A stretch of DNA of 64,000 bases from Arcuatula senhousia (taxonomy: Eukaryota > Mollusca > Bivalvia > Mytilida > Mytilidae). The stretch spans positions 3,588,842 to 3,652,841 of the forward strand of contig OZ020306.1 in NCBI GenBank assembly GCA_963971305.1, given 5' to 3'. Below the pieces are notes generated by a model. It ran no database searches and was not told where the DNA came from. It saw nothing but the letters and a program-made list of their open reading frames with translations. Position 1 is the stretch's first letter. Every line of letters starts with the position of its first letter. Made by a program: the position numbers and the translations under genes. Positions 25,001 through 37,000 of this stretch are shown here, piece by piece.

Positions 25001-28000
25001 CTTTTGTGGACGATGAATTGCTGGAAAAGTATATTAGCTAGGCATCTGATATTTGGTATACAGACAGTTCAGATTATGGTCTATGCAACTGTCACCATGC
25101 CATGTGACCCTGACCCCATTTTCACGCTCCAGTGACTCTGTGAACTTAGGTCTTTTTTCAGGCCGTAAACTTTTTTGTAAGACTTTTGTGGATGATGAAT
25201 TGCTGGAAAAGTATATTAGCAAGGCATCTGATATTAGGTATACAGACAGTTAAGGTTAAGTTCTACGCAACTGTTACCATGTTGCGTGACCCTGACCCCA
25301 TTTTCACGCTCTAGTGACTCTGTGAACTTAGGTCTTTTTCAGGCTGAAAAACTTTTTTGTAAGACTTTTGTGGACAATGAATTGCTGGAAAAGTATAATA
25401 GCTAGGCATCTGATATTGGGTAAACAGACAGTTGGGGTTATGGGCAACGCAACTGTCACCATGCCATGTGACCATGACCCCATTTTTACGCTCCAGTGAC
25501 TGTGAACTTAGGTCTTTTTTTTTTAGACAGAAAACTTTTTAAATACTTTTGTGGACAATGGTTTGCTTGAATAGTATAATAACTAGGCATCTGTTATTAG
25601 GTATACAGACACTTTTTGTGTTTATATCAAGAAATGAAAGCTTAGGTAGTTGATTTTAGTGATGGTGCCGGCAGGCGAGACATACTTTTAGTGGCCACAC
25701 TTGTGTTTTATTGATACTAATACTTAAAAAAGGAATCTCTTCAGACATTTTATTAACATATGAAAATACTGTGACTATTTGTGTAGGAGTACGTTTGTTT
25801 TCTCTGCTCCAGGAAAAATAATAAATTACATGAAATATGCAATATATCTGTGAAAAAAGTATTAAAACCACACACAAGATTTTTACAAACACAGAAAAAA
25901 CATTGTCCTAATTGCAATCAAATGTTTGGTTTCTAGGTGGCTAAAAATGTGTTACTTTTAATGTATCTTTTTGTCTTTATTAAAGTTCTTAAGGTAAACA
26001 TTTCGATAAAATTAATATTTTCTTTTTTTTCAGGACTTTACAAGTGTAAGTAAGAAATGTCAGAGAAGTTAAATGGCTAGATTTCACAAAGTGAAAATCA
26101 CAGTTTTGAAATGGTCTGGATACTATGTAGATGGGCAGGCGGCCAGAGGGTGGCAAAAATGTTTTCATAATAATTTTCTTAGTTACTATTTATCATAACT
26201 TATTGATATCTGGTATGCAGCATCAGCATGGGGTCTTATATTGTGGAATTTAATTTCTATTGCTCACCAACTTTCCGTTCAAGAAATCAGACCATTTCTG
26301 TTTTTAATCAATTCAATACATGTATTGAAATGGAATAACCTACACATTGATACAGTTTTAAAATCATGATGGAAATAAGAAAAAAAACCATTGTATATGA
26401 CATTTTATATGTAAATGCATATTTTAATATCACCATCAGCATTTTTATCAAAAACCAATTCAAGGAATTTGAAAAAAAAATTCTCCTTCAAGAATTCTAT
26501 AATAAAAAAGAAGTTACATGTAGTGTCTTACTTTTAATTCACCATACAGAGAAAAGATTTTATATATATGATACATCCCCTAAATAGAAATACATCTTAC
26601 TTTTCATGTTAACATTTTATTTTGATTTCTTTTTCATATTTCATTGACTGTTGGATGTACAGGGTGTAAGTATGTATAGTTAAGTGATAAAAAGATGTAT
26701 CTCATACCTCTGAAATGTAAAATCGGAGGATCATTGACATCTCAAGATAAAATCTACACAAAGCCAAAAATACTAGGGTGCTTGGCCTCATTGCAATTCC
26801 CATACACTCTAAGTACCCTTCAGAGTTCATCACTACAATGTTTTTATAAGTAAATGAAGTTTTATGTATTAAATTATTGTTGCTCAAAATCTAGACAAAC
26901 ACACAATCTAAGCTTATTATTTAAAGACAAAAAAATTGCCACCAGTAAAATTTCTGTTTTATATGCATTATTATTTCATTGTCAGCACTCAAAAAAGACA
27001 GCAGACAGTTCATTGCTTATATAAGCTGCCTATGTTAAGCATGTTTTTACTGAAAGTTTTAACATGTTTTTCATTATTTTCTTTCATAATTCTTTGCCCT
27101 GGATGTTGGTATCCTGTATTTAGTATGTAAGTATTTATCAATACTATGTGTGTCATAAAATATCCTGATCAATAAAAATCACATGGTTTTATCAAACAAA
27201 AAGGTTTTGAAGGCTGAATTATCCATCCTAAGAAATACATTATTAAAGCCTAGACAGTAACTTGTTTCAGGCAATGGCAACATTAGTCACAAGTTTTTTT
27301 GGAAAACAGTATTATACTAAGACAATGTTTTGTTAATACCTTGATCTCAGACTGTATTTTTTGTCAGATGACTTTGATACTGTATGTAAAAAATCTAGAT
27401 ATTCCACCTGAGATTGACACCTGTATAAAAAAACTTCATTGATATTTTGCATGTTCTACACTTTTGCATCACATAACCTTTAATAATAGACTTTTTCATT
27501 GCCTTCAGTCTGTAGATTCTCTGAACAAGACATCTATAGGACATGAACCTTCTGAGATAAAGGAGTATGACACAAACTCTTAATTTTATAAAAGGATTGT
27601 TTAAATGTTTAACTCAGACGATTTTAAATTCTTTACTTTTAGACTGCTTTACATTGGGCTGCTAAACATGGAAATCCTGATATCTGTAAATTATTACTGT
27701 CCAGACCGGGTGTTGAAGTCGACAGGAGATCAGTAAGTCTTTGTATGATATCTGTAAATTATTACTGTCCAGACCGGGTGTTGAAGTCGACAGGAGATCA
27801 GTAAGTCTTTGTATGATATCTGTAAATTGTTACTGTCCAGACCGGGTGTTGAAGTCGACAAGAGATCAGTAAGTCTTTGTATGATATCTGTAAATTATTA
27901 CTGTCCAGACCGGGTGTTGAAGTCGACAGGAGATCAGTAAGTCTTTGTATGATATCTGTAAATTATTACTGTCCAGACCGGGTGTTGAAGTCGACAGGAG

Positions 28001-31000
28001 ATCAGTAAGTCTTTGTATGATATCTGTAAATTATTACTGTCCAGACCGGGTGTTGAAGTCGACAGGAGATCAGTAAGTCTTTGTATGATATCTGTAAATT
28101 ATTACTGTCCAGACCGGGTGTTGAAGTCGACAAGAGATCAGTAAGTCTTTGTATGATATCTGTAAATTATTACTGTCCAGACCGGGTGTTGAAGTCGACA
28201 AGAGATCAGTAAGTCTTTGTATGATATCTGTAAATTATTACTGTCCAGACCGGGTGTTGAAGTGGACAAGAGATCAGTAAGTCTTTGTATTATATCTGTA
28301 AATTATTACTGTCCAGACTGGGTGTTGAAGTCGACAAGAGATCAGTAAGTCTTTGTATGCTATCTGTAAATTATTACTGTCCAGACCGGGTGTTGAAGTG
28401 GACAAGAGATCAGTAAGTCTTTGTATTATATCTGTAAATTATTACTGTCCAGACTGGGTGTTGAAGTCAACAAGAGATCAGTAAGTCTTTGTGTGAAATC
28501 TGTAAATTATTACTGTCCAGACTGGGTGTTGAAGTCGACAAGAGATCAGTAAGTCTTTGTATGAAATCTGTAAATTATTACTGTCCAGACTGGGTGTTGA
28601 AGTCGACAAGAGATCAGTAAGTCTTTGTGTGAAATCTGTAAATTATTACTGTCCAGACCGGGTGTTGAAGTCGACAAGAGATCAGTAAGTCTTTGTATGA
28701 AATCTGTAAATTATTACTGTCCAGACCGGGTGTTGAAGTCGACAAGAGATCAGTAAGTCTTTGTATGATATCTGTAAATTATTACTGTCCAGACTGGGTG
28801 TTGAAGTCGACAAGAGATCAGTAAGTCTTTGTATGCTATCTGTAAATTATTACTGTCCAGACCGGGTGTTGAAGTCGACAAGAGATCAGTAAGTCTTTGT
28901 ATTGATATCTGTAAATTATTACTGTCCAGACCAGGTGTTGAAGTGGACAAGAGATCAGTAAGTCTTTGTATGATATCTGTAAATTGTTACTGTCCAGACC
29001 TGGTGTTGAAGTCGACAAGAGATCAGTAAGTCTTTGTATTGATATCTGTAAATTATTACTGTCCAGACCGGGTGTTGAAGTCGACAAGAGATCAGTAAGT
29101 CTTTGTATTGATATCTGTAAATTATTACTGTCCAGACCGGGTGTTGAAGTCGACAAGAGATCAGTAAGTCTTTGTATTGATATCTGTAAATTATTACTGT
29201 CCAGACCGGGTGTTGAAGTGGACAAGAGATCAGTAAGTCTTTGTATGATATCTGTAAATTATTACTGTCCAGACCAGGTGTTGAAGTGGACAAGAGATCA
29301 GTAAGTCTTTGTATGATATCTGTAAATTATTACTGTCCAGACCGGGTGTTGAAGTGGACAAGAGATCAGTAAGTCTTTGTATGATATCTGTAAATTATTA
29401 CTGTCCAGACCGGGTGTTGAAGTCGACATGAGATCAGTAAGTCTTTGTATGATATCTGTAAATTATTACTGTCCAGACCGGGTGTTGAAGTCGACAAGAG
29501 ATCAGTAAGTCTTTGTATGATATCTGTAAATTATTACTGTCCAGACCGGGTGTTGAAGTGGACAAGAGATCAGTAAGTCTTTGTATGATATCTGTAAATT
29601 ATTACTGTCCAGACCGGGTGTTGAAGTCGACATGAGATCAGTAAGTCTTTGTATTATATCTGTAAATTGTTACTGTCCAGACCGGGTGTTGAGGTCGACA
29701 AGAGATCGGTAAGTCTTTGTATGATATCTGTAAATTATTACTGTCCAGACCGGGTGTTGAAGTCGACAAGAGATCAGTAAGTCTTTGTATGATATCTGTA
29801 AATTATTACTGTCCAGACCGGGTGTTGAAGTCGACAAGAGATCAGTAAGTCTTTGTATGATATCTGTAAATTATTACTGTCCAGACCGGGTGTTAAAGTC
29901 GACAAGAGATCAGTAAGTCTTTGTATGATATCTGTAAATTATTACTGTCCAGACCGGGTGTTGAAGTCGACAAGAGATCAGTAAGTCTTTGTATGATATC
30001 TGTAAATTATTACTGTCCAGACCGGGTGTTGAAGTCGACAAGAGATCAGTAAGTCTTTGTATGATATCTGTAAATTATTACTGTCCAGACCAGGTGTTGA
30101 AGTCGACAAGAGATCAGTAAGTCTTTGTATGAAATCTGTAAATTATTACTGTCCAGACCGGGTGTTGAAGTCGACAAGAGATCAGTAAGTCTTTGTATGA
30201 AATCTGTAAATTATTACTGTCCAGACCGGGTGTTGAAGTCGACAAGAGATCAGTAAGTCTTTGTATGATATCTGTAAATTATTACTGTCCAGACCGGGTG
30301 TTGAAGTCGACAAGAGATCAGTAAGTCTTTGTGTGAAATCTGTAAATTATTACTGTCCAGACCGGGTGTTGAAGTGAACAAGAGATCAGTAAGTCTTTGT
30401 ATGATATCTGTAAATTATTACTGTCCAGACCGGGTGTTGAAGTCGACAAGAGATCAGTAAGTCTTTGTGTGAAATCTGTAAATTATTACTGTCCAGACCG
30501 GGTGTTGAAGTCGACAAGAGATCAGTAAGTCTTTGTATGATATCTGTAAATTATTACTGTCCAGACCCGGTGTTGAAGTCGACAAGAGATCAGTAAGTCT
30601 TTGTATGATATCTGTAAATTATTACTGTCCAGACCGGGTGTTGAAGTCGACAAGAGATCAGTAAGTCTTTGTGTGAAATCTGTAAATTATTATCATGGCA
30701 TGGTGATGAAGTTGACTAGATCTCAAATTTGAAGATTGTTTACAGATTCATTAGATTTATATCATTACATAGGAGACAATTAGATTTTAGAATAATTTTA
30801 TATATTATATATTTTAAAAAGGTTTTTTATGTGTTCACTTTTGTGACAGTTATTTATCATAGAAGCACAGATGTATCCAAATATCATAAGTAATAAAACC
30901 ATCACAAAAACAAACAGCATTACATAGGAAACAATTTTAATTATAGAATAATTTTATATATACATGTATAACAGAAAAGGTTTTTTACAGATGTATCCAT

Positions 31001-34000
31001 GGGGTAATCAAATGTCACATGTAATAAAACCATCACATAAACAAACAGCAAAACACACAAACACATGTCACAGCCATACCACAATCAGCAAGGTGAACTG
31101 AAGTCAAATCAAGAGTGAACTCAGGTGCACTGGATAGGTTATAGTTCCCGCTTGCTATAGGACACCTGTCATGTTGCCAATAATTCATTAATGTGGGTCA
31201 GGCTCAGCCAACATAAACATTAACTACATGTAGTATCTTTAATTGCTTACATATGATTTTTCTGCAAATATTTTTTTTTCAATGCTGATCTGTAATAAAC
31301 ATGCTCAAGTGTACTGGATGTGAACAAAATTTAGTTTATGCCTCCACATCAAGCTATGACAAACTTGAGTTAGTTAATGAGATGTTTACTTACTTTTAGA
31401 AACATTGCACCGACTGATAACTTTATTATTTTTTTTTCATGTTAACAGAATGTAAGTATGGTTAGATTTTGTTGATACCCTATGCCTTACATTGCCTGAA
31501 ATTATTGCTTAACATCTGTAAGACACTTGTCAAAACAAATTGATATTAAATCACACAAAACTTAGTAAACATGTCTAGTTTGTCTTAACTTACTATAGTT
31601 CTGAAAAATCTTTGAAAGTTTGGACATAACTTACAATTACAATACAAAATAATGAGATGTGGAATAACTGCATGGTACATAAACAAGTGGTAAATTAAAA
31701 ACAGCCAGCTATAGGATATAATATGAATCAACTTTTGTCATGGTACTGATGTCAGTTGATAGACAAATACATTGATCTTGGTCTCTTATAAACGAAACAA
31801 AACAATAGATTGAATTTGATGGAAGTTTAAGTACAAATGGTAATGTTTCTGCTTTTCTCTTTCATATTATCCTGTGCTGTGGTTAACAACACTGTCAATA
31901 GGGAGTAAGTATATCAGATTTAGTCATGAAATGTAACTAATCAGATAGATACCTTTCATGTTTATATTTATTATGTCGCCTGCAATGTGTTGCAGAAGCG
32001 ATATATATGGGTTACTTTGGCACCATCCGTCATCTTGTGTCGTCGTAGTCCAGTGGCGAAGTCGTCGTCCTGCGGTGTCACAAAAAATTCCGTCACAGTT
32101 TTCGAGGCAACTACATGCCACAGCTTATGATGTTATAGAACTATAAGGTGTCTGGAGATTTTATGCCTGAAAAATCACTACTTCCAGTTTACCAAATACT
32201 TATGTTTTTATGTATTATGACCATTTATATGCAGAATTTCTTCGCAGTTTTCTTGGTAACTACGTGCAACAGCTTCTTGATATTTGCCATGTAGCTTCAT
32301 CTCATAGTACTTTAAGGTGTAAAGCGATTTTATGCCTGAATCATTGCTACTTTCTGTTTACCGAATACTTAAGTTTCTTATGTATTATGACCATATATAT
32401 GCCAAATTTTCCTCACAGTTTTCTGGGCAACTACATGTCACAGCCTCTTGATATTTGGAATGTCGATTCATCTCGTAGTACTATAAGGTATTAAGCAATT
32501 TTATGCCCGAAACGTTGTTTACCCAACGTTTTAAGACACAGGTGACATATGTCTTCCATGGAAAGACCACCATTCTAGTTTCTGCTATAACATTTTATGT
32601 AAAAAACCAAGAATTTGTAAATAAAGACATGCTACCCTGCATCAAAACATGCACTTTTCTTAACATCAGTGATGCATGAATTTGATTTGGAAGGTATAAG
32701 TTAATAAGATGATTGAAGAGTATATTATGATAATATTTCTTTTTCAGGGCTACACACCATTACATTTAGCTGCCATGCATGGTCATGAACACATCATAGA
32801 ACTTCTAGTCCAAACATACAGTAAGTCATGAACACATCATAGAACTTCTAGTCCAAAAATATAGTAAGTCATGAACACATCATAGAACTTCTAGTCCAAA
32901 CATACAGTAAGTCATGAACACATCATAGAACTTCTAGTCCAAACATATAGTACGTCATGAACACATCATAGAACTTCTAGTCCAAACATACAGTAAGTCA
33001 TGAACACATCATAGAACTTCTAATCCAAACATATAGTAAGTCATGAACACATCATAGAACTTCTAGTCTAAACAGACAATAAGTCATGAACACATCATAG
33101 AACTTCTAGTCCAAACATACAGTTAGTCATGAACACATCATAGAACTTGTAGTCCAAAACTACAGTAAGTCATGAACACATCATATAACTTCTAGTCTAA
33201 ACAGACAATAAGTCATGAACACATCATAGAACTTCTAATCCAAACATATAGTAAGTCATGAACACATCATAGAACTTCTAGTCCAAACAGACAGTAAGTC
33301 ATGAACACATCATTGAACTTGTAGTCCAAAACTACATTAAGTCATGAACACATCATAGAACTTCTAGTCCAAACATACAGTAAGTCATGAACACATCATA
33401 GAACCCTCTAGTCCAAACATACAGTAAGTCATGAACATATCATAGAACTTCTAGTCCAAACATACAGTAAGTTAACACATCATAGAACTTCTAGTAAGTC
33501 ACGAACACATCATGGAACTTCTAGTCCAAACATACAGTTAGTCATGAACACATCATAGAACTTCTAGTCCAAACATACAGTATGTCATGAACACATCATA
33601 GAACTTCTAGTCCAAACATACAGTAAGTCATGAACACATCATAGAACTTCTTGTCTTAACATACAGTATGTCATGAACACATCATAGAACTTCTAGTCCA
33701 AACATACAGTAAGTCATGAACACATCATAGAACTTCTAGTCCAAACATACAGTAAGTCATGAACACATCATAGAACTTCTAGTCCAAACATACAGTAAGT
33801 CATGAACACATCATAGAACTTCTAGTCCAAACATACAGTAAGTCATGAACACATCATAGAACTTCTAGTCCAAACATACAGTAAGTCATGAACACATCTA
33901 AGAACTTCTAGTCCAAACAGACAGTAAGTCATGAACACATCATAGAACTTCTAGTCCAAACATATAGTAAGTTAACATATCATAGAACTTCTAGTAAGTC

Positions 34001-37000
34001 ACGAACACATCATAGAACTTCTAGTCCAAACATACAGTAAGTCATGAACACATCATAGAACTTCTAGTCCAAACATACAGTAAGTCATGAACACATCATA
34101 GAACTTCTAGTCCAAACATATAGTTAGTTAACATATCATAGAACTTCTAGTAAGTCAAGAACACATCATAGAACTTCTAGTCCAAACATACAGTAAGTCA
34201 TGAACACTTCATAGAACTTCTAGTCCAAACATATAGTAAGTCATGAACACATCATAGAACTTCTAGTCCAAACATATAGTAAGTTAACACATCATAGAAC
34301 TTCTAGTAAGTCACGAACACATCATGGAACTTCTAGTCCAAACATACAGTTAGTCATGAACACATCATAGAACTTCTAGTCCAAACATACAGTATGTCAT
34401 GAACACATCATAGAACTTCTAGTCCAAACATACAGTAAGTCATGAACACATCATAGAACTTCTTGTCTTAACATACAGTATGTCATGAACACATCATAGA
34501 ACTTCTAGTCCAAACATACAGTAAGTCATGAACACATCATAGAACTTCTAGTCCAAACATACAGTAAGTCATGAACACATCATAGAACTTCTAGTCCAAA
34601 CATACAGTAAGTCATGAACACATCATAGAACTTCTAGTCCAAACATACAGTAAGTCATGAACACATCATAGAACTTCTAGTCCAAACATACAGTAAGTCA
34701 TGAACACATCTAAGAACTTCTAGTCCAAACAGACAGTAAGTCATGAACACATCATAGAACTTCTAGTCCAAACATATAGTAAGTTAACATATCATAGAAC
34801 TTCTAGTAAGTCACGAACACATCATAGAACTTCTAGTCCAAACATACAGTAAGTCATGAACACATCATAGAACTTCTAGTCCAAACATACAGTAAGTCAT
34901 GAACACATCATAGAACTTCTAGTCCAAACATATAGTTAGTTAACATATCATAGAACTTCTAGTAAGTCAAGAACACATCATAGAACTTCTAGTCCAAACA
35001 TACAGTAAGTCATGAACACTTCATAGAACTTCTAGTCCAAACATATAGTAAGTCATGAACACATCATAGAACTTCTAGTCCAAACATACAGTAAGTCATG
35101 AACACATCATAGAACTTCTAGTCCAAACATACAGTAAGTCATGAACACATCATAGAACTTCTAGTCCAAGCATACAGTAAGTCATGAACACATCATAGAA
35201 CTTCTAGTCCAAACAGACAGTAAGTCATGAACACATCATAGAACTTCTAGTAAGTCACGAACACTTCATAGAACTTCTAGTCCAAGCATACAGTAGGTCA
35301 TGAACACATCATAGAACTTCTAGTCCAAACATACAGTAAGTCATGAAAACATCATAGAACTTCTAGTCCAAACATATAGTAAGTTAACATATCATAGAAC
35401 TTCTAGTAAGTCACGAACACATCATAGAACTTCTAGTCCAAACATACAGTAAGTCATGAACACATCATAGAACTTCTAGTCCAAGCATACAGTAGGTCAT
35501 GAACACATCATAGAACTTCTAGTCCAAACATACAGTAAGTCATGAACACATCATAGAACTTCTAGTCCAAACATACAGTAAGTCATGAACACATCATAGA
35601 ACTTCTAGTAAGTCACGAACACATCATAGAACTTATAGTCCAAACAGACAGTAAGTCATGAACACATCATAGAACTTCTAGAAAGTCATGAACATATCAT
35701 AGAACTTCTAGTCCAAACAGACAGTAAGTCATGAACACATCATAGAACTTCTAGTAAGTCATGAACACATCATAGAACTTCTAGTAAGTCATGAACACAT
35801 CATAGAACTTCTAGTCCAAACATACAGTAAGTCCTGAACACATCATAGAACTTCTAGTCCAAACATACAGTAAGTCAAAAACACATCATAAGCTTCTAGT
35901 CCAAACATACAGTAAGTCATGAACACATCATAGAACTTCTAGTCCAAACATACAGTAAGTCATGAACACATCATAGAACTTCTAGTCCAAACATACAGTA
36001 AGTCATGAACACATCATAGAACTTCTAGTCCAAACATATAGTAAGTTAACACATCATAGAACTTCTAGTAAGTCACGAACACATCATGGAACTTCTAGTC
36101 CAAACATACAGTTAGTCATGAACACATCATAGAACTTCTAGTCCAAACATACAGTATGTCATGAACACATCATAGAACTTCTAGTCCAAACATACAGTAA
36201 GTCATGAACACATCATAGAACTTCTTGTCTTAACATACAGTATGTCATGAACACATCATAGAACTTCTAGTCCAAACATACAGTAAGTCATGAACACATC
36301 ATAGAACTTCTAGTCCAAACATACAGTAAGTCATGAACACATCATAGAACTTCTAGTCCAAACATACAGTAAGTCATGAACACATCATAGAACTTCTAGT
36401 CCAAACATACAGTAAGTCATGAACACATCATAGAACTTCTAGTCCAAACATACAGTAAGTCATGAACACATCTAAGAACTTCTAGTCCAAACAGACAGTA
36501 AGTCATGAACACATCATAGAACTTCTAGTCCAAACATATAGTAAGTTAACATATCATAGAACTTCTAGTAAGTCACGAACACATCATAGAACTTCTAGTC
36601 CAAACATACAGTAAGTCATGAACACATCATAGAACTTCTAGTCCAAACATACAGTAAGTCATGAACACATCATAGAACTTCTAGTCCAAACATATAGTTA
36701 GTTAACATATCATAGAACTTCTAGTAAGTCAAGAACACATCATAGAACTTCTAGTCCAAACATACAGTAAGTCATGAACACTTCATAGAACTTCTAGTCC
36801 AAACATATAGTAAGTCATGAACACATCATAGAACTTCTAGTCCAAACATACAGTAAGTCATGAACACATCATAGAACTTCTAGTCCAAACATACAGTAAG
36901 TCATGAACACATCATAGAACTTCTAGTCCAAGCATACAGTAAGTCATGAACACATCATAGAACTTCTAGTCCAAACAGACAGTAAGTCATGAACACATCA

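Noticed and set aside
28829..29304. Overlapping ORFs of 66-129 residues on both strands with 23-residue repeats
   Set aside because: They are translations of the 68/69-bp minisatellite. Periodicity comes from unit length and there is no start context, so they are not genes.
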